The notes: generated from the letters alone by a model not told the origin. A DNA stretch of 64,000 bases from Spirochaetales bacterium (GCA_015075425.1 JABTUL010000003.1:62001-126000); one strand, 5' to 3'. Shown: positions 1-8,505, counted from the first letter of the stretch. Program-made: numbers and translations.

Positions 1-102
1 TGAGATGAGCAGGTACAGGATGCTGCCCAGCGATGTGGCAAAAAGGAGGCCGAGGAAAAGAAATTTTTTCCAAATTTTAAGATTATAGATTAGTTTCATC
101 AT
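1..102 (-). CDS. N-terminus of a probable methyl-accepting chemotaxis protein (partial)
   Basis: Only the first 34 codons lie in the window; the gene runs off the left edge. It begins MMKLIYNLKIWKKF and continues into one hydrophobic segment ending LYLLIS. This basic start, a short 'NLKIWKK' stretch, and then a membrane helix are typical of methyl-accepting chemotaxis receptors. The ATG at 102 overlaps the TGA of cheB by 4 nt (ATGA), so it is the last visible gene of the chemotaxis operon and is probably translationally coupled to cheB. The receptor call is inference from the N-terminus and context; another membrane-anchored sensor is possible. Confidence 0.5.
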   Translation of the reverse strand, partial: MMKLIYNLKIWKKFLFLGLLFATSLGSILYLLIS

Positions 103-1151
103 TTCCTTTTTTGCGCTCCATACTCCTGTATGGCCCGGGCCATTTCCTCCAGAGGCAGAATTCGCTCAGCGGCCCCCAGTCTTGCCGCCTCTGCGGGCAT
201 GCCATAAACCACGGAAGTGGCCCGATCCTGAGCTATGGTCCGGCAGCCGGCTTTGCGCATGGAAAGCAGGCCGGCCGCTCCGTCGTCCCCCATTCCGGTC
301 AGCAAAATGCCCAGCGATCCGGGTGCATACTTCGCGACTGATTTAAAGAGTACATCGACGGATGGCCGGTGCCGATTGACCAGCTCTCCCTGAAATATTT
401 GAACCTTTTGCTGCCCCGGACCCAGCTGCATGTGGAAGTTTCCGGGAGCGATGAGCGCGAGCCCGGGCTCAAGACGCGTTCCGTCTTCAGCTTCTTTTGT
501 GCGCAGACTGGCCACGGAATTGAGGCGATTGGCAAAGGCCCGGGTGAATCGTTCCGGCATGTGCTGGACAATCAAAATCGGCGGGCAAACTTCCGGCAGA
601 GCCGACAGAATGGTTTCCAGTGCGTGGATTCCCCCGGTAGAAGCCCCGATGGCCACAAGACCGGAAGTGCCACTTTCCTGTGCCTTGAGTGGCGGCCTTT
701 GTTCTGGCGGGGATGTCCTGGCGGCTGGAGATTCTCTGGATTTACCGCTTCCGGCAAGAAAGGCAGCCTTGATGGCGTCACGCATCAGCGTTTCGGATTC
801 TGTTAAAAAATCTTTTACACCAAGCCGGGGTTTGGTGATGATTTCTGCTGCGCCAAGACTGAGAGCTTCCAGAGTGACGGCCGCATCTTTCTCTGCTACG
901 GATGAGCAGATAACAACAGGGAGGGGTGATTCGCGGGATAATTTCCGGAGGAAGGTAATACCGTCCATGCGGGGCATCTCAATATCGAGCACCAGTACAT
1001 CGGGCCATTCCTTTTCCATTTTTTGCATGGCAAAAATCGGATCGGAGGCGCTGCCCAGGTAGTGCAGCTCGGGGTCGCCGCTGATCGTTTTCCCCAGCAC
1101 TTCGCGCACGACTGCCGAATCATCCACAACAAGTACTTTGATTTTCTTCAT
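99..1151 (-). CDS. cheB: CheB, chemotaxis receptor glutamate methylesterase/response regulator
   Basis: CheB removes methyl groups from chemoreceptor glutamates when phosphorylated by CheA, giving adaptation. The protein is 350 residues, normal for the family. An N-terminal receiver domain (about 1-120) carries the acidic pair D10/D11, the phospho-acceptor D56 in VLVLDIEMP and K107 in ITKPR. A variable linker (about 130-160) follows. The C-terminal methylesterase domain has the triad: S171 in GASTGG, H197 in VQHMPERF and D290 in TGMGDDG. It overlaps cheR upstream and the MCP-like gene downstream by 4 nt each. All catalytic residues are present, so it should be active. Confidence 0.97.
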   Translation of the reverse strand: MKKIKVLVVDDSAVVREVLGKTISGDPELHYLGSASDPIFAMQKMEKEWPDVLVLDIEMPRMDGITFLRKLSRESPLPVVICSSVAEKDAAVTLEALSLGAAEIITKPRLGVKDFLTESETLMRDAIKAAFLAGSGKSRESPAARTSPPEQRPPLKAQESGTSGLVAIGASTGGIHALETILSALPEVCPPILIVQHMPERFTRAFANRLNSVASLRTKEAEDGTRLEPGLALIAPGNFHMQLGPGQQKVQIFQGELVNRHRPSVDVLFKSVAKYAPGSLGILLTGMGDDGAAGLLSMRKAGCRTIAQDRATSVVYGMPAEAARLGAAERILPLEEMARAIQEYGAQKRK

Positions 1152-1942
1152 GATACTTTACGGTATACCCCCGGTCGGAAGCTTTGCAGCCCGTTGACCT
1201 CCAGTCGCACCGTTTCCGCAGTTCCCAGAAAAAGTAAGCCATTGTTCCTGAGGCTTCTGACTATATGGCGGATCACTCGTTGTCGGGTGCCTTCATCAAA
1301 ATAGATCAAGACATTGCGCAGGAAGATCAAATCAAAATCAGCCGCCGGAGATGCCGTGAGCAAATTATGATGTTCAAAGCGGATACGCTCAATCAAACTC
1401 CTGTCCATCCGGAATATGCCCTGCCGGGGCCCCACACCTTTCCAGCAGAATTTTTTCAAGTACACTTCCGGAATCCGCGCGCTGGCTTCGATCGGGTATT
1501 CCCCCAGCCGTCCACGCGTCAGGCAATCGAGGCTGATGTCAGTGCCCAGAACTCGAAAATCCATTCTGCCGGAAAGAGCAAGGGTCATGGCAATGCTGTA
1601 AGCTTCTTCACCGGTGGAACAGGCTGCAGACCAGATGGCCAGCGGACGCATCGGCATGTGTTGTACCTGTTCTTCGAGAATTTTGAATTGGTGCGTATCC
1701 CGGAAGAAGAATGTTTCATGCGTTGTCAGAAGGTCGATTGCCAGTTCCCGTTCTCCGGGATCGGAAAGCAGGTAGCGGGTATAAGCCGCGAAATTGGGCA
1801 GGCTGCGGGCCTTCAGTCTGCGCATCAGTCTGGTCTGCACCATGATTTGTTTTTGGTCAGAAAGGAGAACGCCTGTTTGCCTGTACAGCCATTCGGCAAT
1901 GGCCTTAAATTCTGCAGTGGAGAGTCTTACTTCAGGCTCCAT
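1148..1942 (-). CDS. cheR: CheR, chemotaxis protein methyltransferase
   Basis: CheR transfers methyl groups from S-adenosylmethionine to receptor glutamates, opposing CheB. The 264-residue protein has the usual order: an N-terminal helical domain (about 8-75, with YRQTGVLLSDQKQ and MTRRL-like basic helices) and a SAM-binding Rossmann domain with the motif WSAACSTGEEAYSIAM near residue 105. The motif LIFLRNVLIYFD near 210 and GLLFLGTAE near 235 are typical. The start overlaps the 3' end of cheW by 11 nt and the stop overlaps cheB by 4 nt. It sits in a contiguous operon with cheA, cheW and cheB. Confidence 0.97.
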   Translation of the reverse strand: MEPEVRLSTAEFKAIAEWLYRQTGVLLSDQKQIMVQTRLMRRLKARSLPNFAAYTRYLLSDPGERELAIDLLTTHETFFFRDTHQFKILEEQVQHMPMRPLAIWSAACSTGEEAYSIAMTLALSGRMDFRVLGTDISLDCLTRGRLGEYPIEASARIPEVYLKKFCWKGVGPRQGIFRMDRSLIERIRFEHHNLLTASPAADFDLIFLRNVLIYFDEGTRQRVIRHIVRSLRNNGLLFLGTAETVRLEVNGLQSFRPGVYRKVS

Positions 1943-2390
1943 GAATGTAGTGACTCAGTTCACTCTGGGCAAGGAGGGTCTCCAGATTGAGGACCGGTAT
2001 CAATGCTGTATCCAGGCGTAGAATGCCCGAGAGGAAATCTGCCCGTACCTCTGAGCCAAAAGCCGGCACGGCATTCACTTCCTCAGCGGTGAGTTCAAGA
2101 ACAACACTGACGCTGTCAACACGCAGCCCCATTCCCTCCGGTCCGAATTGTTCGTCCCGACGTTCGACAATTAAAAGACAATTTTTATTGCTATTTTCTG
2201 TGTTTCGCTCCAGATGAGCTGCCAGATCAAGCACCGGCAGCAGTTGCCCGCGCAGATTTATGACGCCGGGAAGAGCGGGGGAGGTGAAAGGAATGCGGGT
2301 GATGGGTGGCGGCTGGATAATTTCGCGGATGGAGCGCAAGGGTAAAGCCCAGGTTTCGCTGCCGGCCTGAAAGGTGAGATATTCCGTCAT
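1932..2390 (-). CDS. cheW: CheW-type chemotaxis coupling protein
   Basis: CheW bridges CheA to chemoreceptor tips. This 152-residue protein is a single CheW domain: it starts with YLTFQAGSETWALPL, then IREIIQPPPITRIPF, then PGVINLRGQLLPVLDL near residue 45, the most conserved CheW segment. The C-terminal half has a second beta barrel with FLSGILRLDTALIPVLNLE. It lies between cheA (4 nt overlap) and cheR (11 nt overlap), consistent with coupled translation and fixed stoichiometry in the signalling array. Confidence 0.96.
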   Translation of the reverse strand: MTEYLTFQAGSETWALPLRSIREIIQPPPITRIPFTSPALPGVINLRGQLLPVLDLAAHLERNTENSNKNCLLIVERRDEQFGPEGMGLRVDSVSVVLELTAEEVNAVPAFGSEVRADFLSGILRLDTALIPVLNLETLLAQSELSHYIHGA

Positions 2391-4366
2391 GCTGCGGATT
2401 CCCGTTCTGCGGCAAAGGAAAGGAGTCCAGGGACATCAAGAATCAGGGCCACTTTGCCCGTCCCGAGGATGGTGGCCCCGTTTACGCCTGGTAGGCGGCT
2501 GAAGATACGACTGAGTGGCTTGATGACTGCCTGGAATTCACCCAGAAGTTCATCGACGACGAAGGCGGCTTTCTTCCCCGCATAGCCAACGATAACAACA
2601 TTCTGACGCGAGGAGCCAGAGGCCGGGCTCTGGAAGAATTCTGAAAGAACAAGCTGTGGCAGAACCTCGTCGCGCAATTTGAGGCTGTTCATTCGTTTCA
2701 ATAGATCGGGGCTGTCGTGGTCAATGCATTCATGAACCAGATCCATTGGTATGACATAGTTTTCCTGACCCACGCGGATCAAAAAGCCCTCGATGATGGC
2801 CAGAGTCAGTGGCAGGCGAATGCGGATCAGGCTCCCGCCCGTAGGGGAATTTTGCAGTTCCACCTGTCCGCGCAGATTTTGTATGCTTTCTTTGACAACA
2901 TCAAGGCCCACTCCGCGACCGGAGAGGCGCGACACGGTGCTGGCCGTACTGAAACCGGGCAGAAAGGGGAGTTTGAGAATTTCTGCTTCCGCTGGTGTGA
3001 AATGACCGCTGATCAGATTCTTTTCCCTGGCAATGGTCAAAATACGTTCCAGCTGGAATCCGCGACCATCATCGCGAATTTCCACGACAACGCTGCCCGT
3101 CTCCTGGTAGGCAAGAATGACAATTTGCCCGACGGGCGGCTTACCGCTCTGGATGCGTTCCTCACGGCTTTCAATGCCATGGTCCACGGCATTGCGGATG
3201 AGGTGAAGCAAGGGATCGGCCAGCTGTTCCACGACATTTTTATCCAGCTCCGTGTCTCCGGTCTGTATCAGTAGTTCAGCTTCTTTACCGATTTCCTGGG
3301 CAATTTCCCGAACCGCCCGTCTGTAGCGGGCAAATGCATCTACAAGCGGGACCATGCGAATCCCTAAGGAGCGGTCGCGCAGGTCAGAGATCATCCTGGA
3401 CATCGATCGGGAGGCTTCCAGCAGGGCAATGTCTCCCTGGCGGGCAACCAGTTCTGCCATTCCCGCACCGGCAATGACCAGTTCTCCGACCAGATTGACC
3501 AGGCCATCGAGACGATCGGTATCTACCCGAATGAAGCGGGGTGCATTGTCCGGGGCCGCCGGACTGATGGGTGGGGAGGTAGCTTTTGCTGCAGCTTCGT
3601 CTTTGTTTTTTTCATCTGAAGCGCTGTCGTCAGCCTTTTTTTGCGGATTTTCTTTTTCCAGAACCACCTCAGCATCCGGGAAAAATTCAAAAAAATCCAG
3701 AATTTCATTCTTGTTTACCAGGCGAACCTTTCCTTCCCAGGCAAGGAAACACTCCTCGGGACGAAACTCACCGGCTGCAAGGCTTGCCTGCAACTCCCCC
3801 GTCAGCGTGGTCAGGTCCAGAATGGTGCCGTGGCGATTGATCTGTCGCAGCGGGGCCAGAGGATCGAGTCCCAGCTGGAATACTTGACGCGGCGGAAGAA
3901 AGGAAAAGTGATAATCGGCCGGAGCGGGATTTGCTCCGGAAGCTGCTCCCGGCTTTTCATCAACGGTAGACGCTTCCGCCTCGGGCATCTGTGCCATCAC
4001 ATCCAGTTCCCGGAGGAGCTGGACGGTCCGTGCATCATCAGCGGGCGATCCGGTCCGTGCTGCCTCCATTAAAGAACGCGAGTGATCCAGACATCGAAAA
4101 AAGATGGCACTGCCTGTCGCAGCAAAGCTGCGCTCGCCGTCGCGGATGAGGGACAGGACCTGCTCAAGTCCGTGCATAAATTCCACAATGGCAGAAAAAT
4201 CAAAAATTCCAGCCGAACCTTTGAGGGTGTGCGCGGTGCGAAACAGAGCCGCCAGGGTCTCTGGACTCTCGGGATTTTTTTCCAGCTTGACCAGACAGCT
4301 TTCCATTTCCTCAAGCAAATCCGTTGCTTCAGCAAAGAAGATTTGTCGCGCGTACTCAAGATCCAC
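2387..4366 (-). CDS. cheA: CheA, chemotaxis histidine kinase
   Basis: CheA phosphorylates CheY-like and CheB regulators in response to receptors. An N-terminal HPt domain carries the phospho-histidine in RTAHTLKGSAG. A segment containing FSFLPPRQVFQLGLDPL and an acidic linker follows, in place of a clear CheY-binding P2 domain. Then come the dimerisation helices (RLDGLVNLVGELVIAG), the ATPase domain with N box HLIRNAVDHGIES, G1 DDGRGF and G2 GRGVGLDVV, and a C-terminal CheW-like domain. I chose the GTG at 4366 because ACGGAG lies 7 nt upstream and the overlap with the STAS gene falls to 11 nt. A GTG at 4399, giving 670 residues, is the alternative. All kinase boxes are intact. Confidence 0.96.
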   Translation of the reverse strand: MDLEYARQIFFAEATDLLEEMESCLVKLEKNPESPETLAALFRTAHTLKGSAGIFDFSAIVEFMHGLEQVLSLIRDGERSFAATGSAIFFRCLDHSRSLMEAARTGSPADDARTVQLLRELDVMAQMPEAEASTVDEKPGAASGANPAPADYHFSFLPPRQVFQLGLDPLAPLRQINRHGTILDLTTLTGELQASLAAGEFRPEECFLAWEGKVRLVNKNEILDFFEFFPDAEVVLEKENPQKKADDSASDEKNKDEAAAKATSPPISPAAPDNAPRFIRVDTDRLDGLVNLVGELVIAGAGMAELVARQGDIALLEASRSMSRMISDLRDRSLGIRMVPLVDAFARYRRAVREIAQEIGKEAELLIQTGDTELDKNVVEQLADPLLHLIRNAVDHGIESREERIQSGKPPVGQIVILAYQETGSVVVEIRDDGRGFQLERILTIAREKNLISGHFTPAEAEILKLPFLPGFSTASTVSRLSGRGVGLDVVKESIQNLRGQVELQNSPTGGSLIRIRLPLTLAIIEGFLIRVGQENYVIPMDLVHECIDHDSPDLLKRMNSLKLRDEVLPQLVLSEFFQSPASGSSRQNVVIVGYAGKKAAFVVDELLGEFQAVIKPLSRIFSRLPGVNGATILGTGKVALILDVPGLLSFAAERESAA

Positions 4367-4685
4367 GGCGCGCTCCGTAAGCAAAGGGAAGCTCGGCACG
4401 CATACCGGAGGGGATGCGCAACTTATCTCCCAGGATTCCGGCAGCGCCCGTCAGGCTCAGCACGCGCAGCACAGGCAGGCTGTGATTGGTGTATTCCAGA
4501 CGTGTCCCCCGCATCCGGGCCTTGAGCTTGAGAGCGATGAGTAGCTGAAGTCCGGCTGTATCCAGTTCGTCCACCTGTCCCAGATCAAGACGGAGGGGCT
4601 GGCCCTGAAGCCCTTCCAGTTCTGTCCAGCGGGCATTGACTTCAAGGATAGTGAGCGGACCGGAAACTGTTTTCTCCACCATCAT
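4356..4685 (-). CDS. STAS-domain protein heading the chemotaxis operon
   Basis: This 109-residue protein reads as a single STAS domain of the anti-sigma-factor-antagonist type. The beta strands and the motif ELDTAGLQLLIAL near residue 60 correspond to the conserved loop that is D-S-S/A-G in SpoIIAA. The usual phospho-acceptor is Ser; here it is Thr followed by Ala. The gene is the first of the che operon and its end overlaps the start of cheA. Small STAS proteins are known in some chemotaxis operons, but their role is unclear. The regulatory function is inferred; the fold call is firm. Confidence 0.8.
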   Translation of the reverse strand: MMVEKTVSGPLTILEVNARWTELEGLQGQPLRLDLGQVDELDTAGLQLLIALKLKARMRGTRLEYTNHSLPVLRVLSLTGAAGILGDKLRIPSGMRAELPFAYGARRGS

Positions 4686-4786
4686 GCCTGTACAGTATCG
4701 GTTGAGCCGACTGCCAGCTTTTCTTGCCGGGATACCGGCAAGGAAAAAGGATTGCTCTCTATGGCCCCTTCCGGCAGCTCAATGGT

Positions 4787-5149
4787 ATGGAATTGCTGGT
4801 TATTGATGATTCGCCCAGTTTCAGGCATGTGGTTTTGCAGACCTTACTGGAAGCCGGTTACAATGCTGTGGGCGCGGCTTCTCCAGAGGAAGGACTGCAA
4901 CTGCTGGGTCAGCGCAAGTTCGCTCTGGTTTTATGCGACTGGAATATGCCCGGGCTGGGTGGACTGGATCTGATCAAACAGGTGAAAGGGGCGGACGGCC
5001 CCAATCGGTTTACACCGATTCTCATCGTAACCACAGAGAGGGACGAAACCCGAAAAGCCCAGGCGCGTAGCGCGGGCGCCAGCGCCTGGCTGGTCAAGCC
5101 CTTTGAAATGACCACACTTGTCGGTGCGGTGCAGAAATTGCTGGGTTGA
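4787..5149 (+). CDS. CheY-like response regulator, single receiver domain
   Basis: This divergently transcribed gene encodes a receiver domain of about 120 residues with no output domain. It starts MELLVIDDSPSFRHVVLQTL, which gives the acidic pair. The phospho-acceptor Asp is in LVLCDWNMPGLGGLDL, the switch Thr in PILIVTTERD, and the conserved Lys in WLVKPFEMTTL. I chose the ATG at 4787, which puts the first beta strand at the start; a TTG at 4724 would add 21 residues with no family support. Its position next to the cheA operon suggests it is a CheA target, perhaps the flagellar-motor CheY or a phosphate sink; that is inference. Confidence 0.9.
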   Translation: MELLVIDDSPSFRHVVLQTLLEAGYNAVGAASPEEGLQLLGQRKFALVLCDWNMPGLGGLDLIKQVKGADGPNRFTPILIVTTERDETRKAQARSAGASAWLVKPFEMTTLVGAVQKLLG

Positions 5150-5157
5150 AAACGATT

Positions 5158-6390
5158 TCAAAACTCCATGCGCGCACCGACAGTCGTGGCCGTGGATCTC
5201 ACTGAGTACAGAGTCTCCAGGGAGAGTTTGAGTGCGGCCAGGTTCAGCTCTGCTGCCAGGCGAACATAGGGCACGGCTGACGGAATCCGCCCCCGGGCCT
5301 GAACCAGCATACTGAGCTGTGGTAGATCGTCTCCGCCCGTTTCCTGCATGAGGTATCGGGTAGTGGCATAGGCGCTGAGCGAATTCATAACTTTTCCACG
5401 AGCATCACGGGGCTGGCTGTAGGGGATGAAGGCGCGTTCGTCTTCAACGCTGACAAGGGGTGCTGTGCGGAAAAGTTCGATATTGCTCTCCCCCTGGCTG
5501 AAAGCAACGCCGGCACCCACTCCCAGATTGAATAGATACAAAAGTTGAATACCTGTGCGCAATTCCAGGGGCATGGAATGGATGCTGTTATCCATGCGAA
5601 TGGTAGTGGAGCCATGCCATGTGTAGATTGTATCCTTACCCAGTAGATCAAGTCTGGTTTTGTCCTGCTGCATGGACAGATGTTGAGTTATGCGATAGTA
5701 ACCCAGTCCCAGCTGAGCCCCGCGAAAGCGAAGCATCGATCCAAAGAGTATGTTATTTCCTTCTACGAGATGATAGTGTAGATCCGCACCGGCAAGCTGG
5801 CTGTCGTAATCGACATACATGGCCGGCCTTCGTGAAACGTGGCGTCCGGCGGCGCGCGCACCGCTCAAGAAAAGATCAAATCGTGCCGGTGAATACCAGG
5901 GCGGTGTTTTTAACACAGGGCGCTCCCCGGCAGATTCCTCTGGCGGGTACTTCTCATCGTACTGTTCTGAGTAGCTCTTGCGACTGTAGGGATCAAAAGA
6001 AAAGCCGGTGAGAGCACCCAGATTGATGCCTACAAAAAAACGGGGGAGGATCGATGCGCCCGTTGTGGGCAGGCGATCGACATGCGTTTCTGGCAACGTG
6101 ACTTTTACAAGTCGCGGCGGTACGAGAGCCGCACTTCCGGATACGCCCACCGTAAAGCGACGCAGGTTGACGGTGCCCAGAGGAATTCCAGCAGCTCCGG
6201 CAAGAATCGCGGCTTCAGACATGTCCCGGGCAACCTCCGGAAGATACTGACTTTGCAGGCCAAAATACAACTGGTTGAACCGATCCGTTGCTGCCAGCGA
6301 AGGGCAGGCAGCGCCGGTGCAGAAAGCCTGGGCTCGCAGTGAGATGGCCGGAAGTACAAGAGAGAGTACAATAGAGATAAGAAGCTTCAT
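5158..6390 (-). CDS. Predicted exported outer-membrane protein, unknown function
   Basis: About 410 residues. The ATG at 6390 gives a clean signal peptide (MKLLISIVLSLVLPAISLRA, probable cleavage after the Ala). An upstream start at 6525 would place 45 non-hydrophobic residues before it. The mature part is rich in alternating polar and hydrophobic segments with many Gly, Tyr and Ser residues. It ends in a terminal Phe after TTVGARMEF, a pattern typical of outer-membrane beta-barrel proteins. Two Cys sit near the mature N-terminus (FCTGAACP). I do not recognise a named family; leptospiral surface proteins of this kind exist. The barrel assignment is inference. It converges with the receiver gene and diverges from the osmolyte operon. 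Confidence 0.6.
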   Translation of the reverse strand: MKLLISIVLSLVLPAISLRAQAFCTGAACPSLAATDRFNQLYFGLQSQYLPEVARDMSEAAILAGAAGIPLGTVNLRRFTVGVSGSAALVPPRLVKVTLPETHVDRLPTTGASILPRFFVGINLGALTGFSFDPYSRKSYSEQYDEKYPPEESAGERPVLKTPPWYSPARFDLFLSGARAAGRHVSRRPAMYVDYDSQLAGADLHYHLVEGNNILFGSMLRFRGAQLGLGYYRITQHLSMQQDKTRLDLLGKDTIYTWHGSTTIRMDNSIHSMPLELRTGIQLLYLFNLGVGAGVAFSQGESNIELFRTAPLVSVEDERAFIPYSQPRDARGKVMNSLSAYATTRYLMQETGGDDLPQLSMLVQARGRIPSAVPYVRLAAELNLAALKLSLETLYSVRSTATTVGARMEF

Positions 6391-6476
6391 CGTGCGGTAA
6401 GTGGAAAGGGAATCGTTCTCTCTGGCAATGTTTTTCCTTTTTGCCGGGCCCGCCCGCTGATTGCAGTTTTTTTTCC

Positions 6477-6504
6477 TTGCATTCAAAAGACGGGCCGGTA
6501 AACT
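6477..6504 (+). promoter_or_regulatory. Candidate sigma-70 promoter of the osmolyte operon
   Basis: In the 209 bp divergent gap between the outer-membrane protein gene and the operon there is TTGCAT (6477-6482), a 16 bp spacer and TAAACT (6499-6504). They read toward the first gene at 6600. A second -10-like hexamer, TACAAT, lies about 15 bp further on without a good -35 partner. T-rich tracts precede the site. The match is reasonable but not perfect, and no operator repeat was obvious. Start site and osmotic control are unproven. Confidence 0.35.
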
Positions 6505-6599
6505 GTCCTGGCTACAATTTAGCATTTCTGCTGTCGGATACTGCGGTATTCTAAGACCTTCGGCCTTCGGGTGTTGGCAACCTGTAATCAGGGAAACCG

Positions 6600-7088
6600 A
6601 TGAGACTCAAGAGTGACACAGCAGGCGGCCTTACCGTCCGGGCGTTGCACGGCATGCGTCCCTTCTTTTTTGCTCTGCTGGCAATGGCGGGCACCGTTCT
6701 GTCCGCACAAAATTTACAGAGTCAGACCGGCTATATCCGCCTGCACTGGCAAAACGTCAGGCTGCCAGGGGAATATCGGGTAACGCTCCGTTCCCTGGAT
6801 TCCGTTAAAGAGCCCGGGCGTATCCTCTATTCGGGAGAGAATCCTGATGTTTTTGTTTCAGGACTGGGTGATGGAGCCTATCTCATCGAATTGTTCCAGG
6901 TCGGGAGCCCTGATGCCGTAGATCAGCAGGTATTGCAGGTTGCCCATCACGGGTGGTATTCAACTTTATTTTTCCTGTGCAGCGGAGCTGCGTTGCTTAT
7001 ATTTTTACTTCTTTTTATGATTTATTGCCATTGGCGAATCCCGGGTAAGAGCCTGGAGGGCCCCAAGGAGGGGAACTATCGAAGCTGA
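6600..7088 (+). CDS. Signal-peptide, single-pass membrane protein; first gene of the osmolyte operon
   Basis: 162 residues. A hydrophobic signal segment (about 19-36, RPFFFALLAMAGTVLSA) is followed by about 85 residues predicted to be beta-rich and extracytoplasmic, with EYRVTLRSLDS and DGAYLIELFQVG, like a small immunoglobulin or fibronectin-type fold. A strong transmembrane helix (about 120-142) and a short basic cytoplasmic tail finish it. An ATG at 6654 (residue 19) is an alternative start. The last codons overlap the ribosome-binding region of the following symporter gene, so the two are likely coupled. I do not recognise the family. A role as symporter accessory or sensor is suggested only by position. 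Confidence 0.6.
   Translation: MRLKSDTAGGLTVRALHGMRPFFFALLAMAGTVLSAQNLQSQTGYIRLHWQNVRLPGEYRVTLRSLDSVKEPGRILYSGENPDVFVSGLGDGAYLIELFQVGSPDAVDQQVLQVAHHGWYSTLFFLCSGAALLIFLLLFMIYCHWRIPGKSLEGPKEGNYRS
7065..7080 (+). promoter_or_regulatory. Strong ribosome-binding site followed by ATC, possible non-canonical start of the symporter gene
   Basis: AAGGAGGGG at 7065-7073 is a near-ideal Shine-Dalgarno sequence. The codon at the right spacing (7078-7080) is ATC, in frame with the symporter. The same GGGGAACT context precedes the ATG of the glycine methyltransferase gene at 11669. The first standard start, TTG at 7114, is about 40 nt downstream with only a weak CAGG before it. Either ATC is used as a rare initiation codon, or this is a base change or error in an ATG. 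Confidence 0.45.
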
Positions 7089-7113
7089 CCTGCTCATATC
7101 TACAGAACAGGCC

Positions 7114-8505
7114 TTGCTGCTTCTGGGAATCTTCAGTGTGATCTGGATTGCTCTCGGATTTTATCTGGGAAGGAAGAATCGGACTTTTGAGGATCATGCT
7201 CTGGCCGGGCGCAATGTTGGACTGGCCTTTGGTTCGGCAACGGCAGTGGCTACCTGGATCACTTCCAATACTACCATGATGGCACCGCAGTTCGCTTTGC
7301 AGATGGGGATCTGGGGTATGCTGGCTTACAGCACAGCCAGTGTCGGTCTTTTTCTGTTTGCACCCCTGGCCCGCCGCATCCGGGAACTTATGCCTCAAGG
7401 ATTCACCTGTGGTGATTTCATTCGTCTGCGCTACGGCCGGCACACCTGGATCCTTTTTCTGTGCTGTACCCTCTTTTACAGTCTGGTATGGCTTGCAAGT
7501 ATGGCGATGGCCGGTGGTATCCTTCTGGAAAGTATTTCTGCGATTCCCTATTTCTGGGGGATGACCGTCTTACTCTTTGTCTGTGTTCTGTATACCGTGC
7601 GAGGTGGCCTCTACGCGGTGATCGGTACAGATTTTGTCCAGAGTGTTTTGATTCTGGGCGGCATTGTCTGGGTTGGGTTTAGCGTTTTAGACAGAATTAG
7701 TCTTTCAGAAATCCATCAGGAGCTCCGGACCGATTCTCCGTATCTGCTGATGATTTTCTTTCCGGCGGCACTGATCGCGCTCTTCAACAATCTCTTTTTT
7801 GGAATTGGGGAAATTTTCCATAACAATGTCTGGTGGAGTCGCGCCTTTGCCTTCCGGGCCGGGACAGGAATGCGGGCTTACCTGCTTGCCGGCCTGATCT
7901 GGTTGCCTGTTCCTGTTGTTGCCGGTTTCATAGCTCTGGCCGCCGGTCCGCTGGGCATTTCCATCCATTCACCGGATTCCGTGGGCCCGCTGGTGATTGT
8001 ACATATCCTGGGAAAGGCCGGGGCCATCCTTGCTTTTGTCGTTATATTCAGTTCGCTTGCCTCAAGCATAGACAGTCTGCTCGCGGCGACGGCAGATCTT
8101 ATCACCGAAGATCTCCTTCGCGGTGGATTCAAGCAGGGGCATCCGGCCAAGGATCTCCGGCGAAGTGCCCAATGGGCAACCGTTGCCACCGGCATCCTTG
8201 CCTGGCTTGTTTGTTTGCCGCGTCCTGGAACATTAGCTCAACTCCTCTTTCTGGCCGGTCCTGTTGTGGGCAGCTTGATCTGGCCCGTCGTGGCCGGTCT
8301 GTACTGGGAAAGGACGACGGGGAGGGCGGCCCTGTGGGGGATTCTTCTGGGCAGCGCTGGCGGCCTTCTGGCCTACTCTTACATTGGCTGGTACAGTGGT
8401 GCCCTTGCGGGCAGTGCCCTGTCGATGATCGTTGTTCTTACCTTTTCTTTAATCCAGGATCGCAGTTTTGACTGGAGCCGCCTGCAGGAGACAAAGTATG
8501 TTTAG
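7114..8505 (+). CDS. Sodium:solute symporter (SSS family), first copy
   Basis: A polytopic transporter of 463 residues from the TTG at 7114, or about 475 from a possible ATC at 7078. It has about 13 hydrophobic helices, as in the SSS (PutP/SGLT) family. Helix 1 is followed by GRKNRTFEDHALAGRNVG, the family's typical 'xYxLAGR' segment. A conserved TAVATWITSNTTMMAP stretch lies in helix 2, and SSLASSIDSLLAATADLIT near residue 315 matches the sodium-site helix 8 signature. It heads the betaine/carbamoyl gene cluster and overlaps a 39-residue membrane peptide gene. Substrate is not determinable from sequence; uptake of a compatible solute or its precursor is the likely role. Confidence 0.85.
   Translation: MLLLGIFSVIWIALGFYLGRKNRTFEDHALAGRNVGLAFGSATAVATWITSNTTMMAPQFALQMGIWGMLAYSTASVGLFLFAPLARRIRELMPQGFTCGDFIRLRYGRHTWILFLCCTLFYSLVWLASMAMAGGILLESISAIPYFWGMTVLLFVCVLYTVRGGLYAVIGTDFVQSVLILGGIVWVGFSVLDRISLSEIHQELRTDSPYLLMIFFPAALIALFNNLFFGIGEIFHNNVWWSRAFAFRAGTGMRAYLLAGLIWLPVPVVAGFIALAAGPLGISIHSPDSVGPLVIVHILGKAGAILAFVVIFSSLASSIDSLLAATADLITEDLLRGGFKQGHPAKDLRRSAQWATVATGILAWLVCLPRPGTLAQLLFLAGPVVGSLIWPVVAGLYWERTTGRAALWGILLGSAGGLLAYSYIGWYSGALAGSALSMIVVLTFSLIQDRSFDWSRLQETKYV

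Noticed and set aside
2717-3274. Plus-strand frame opposite cheA
   Set aside because: Antisense to the kinase domain; no Shine-Dalgarno or family match.
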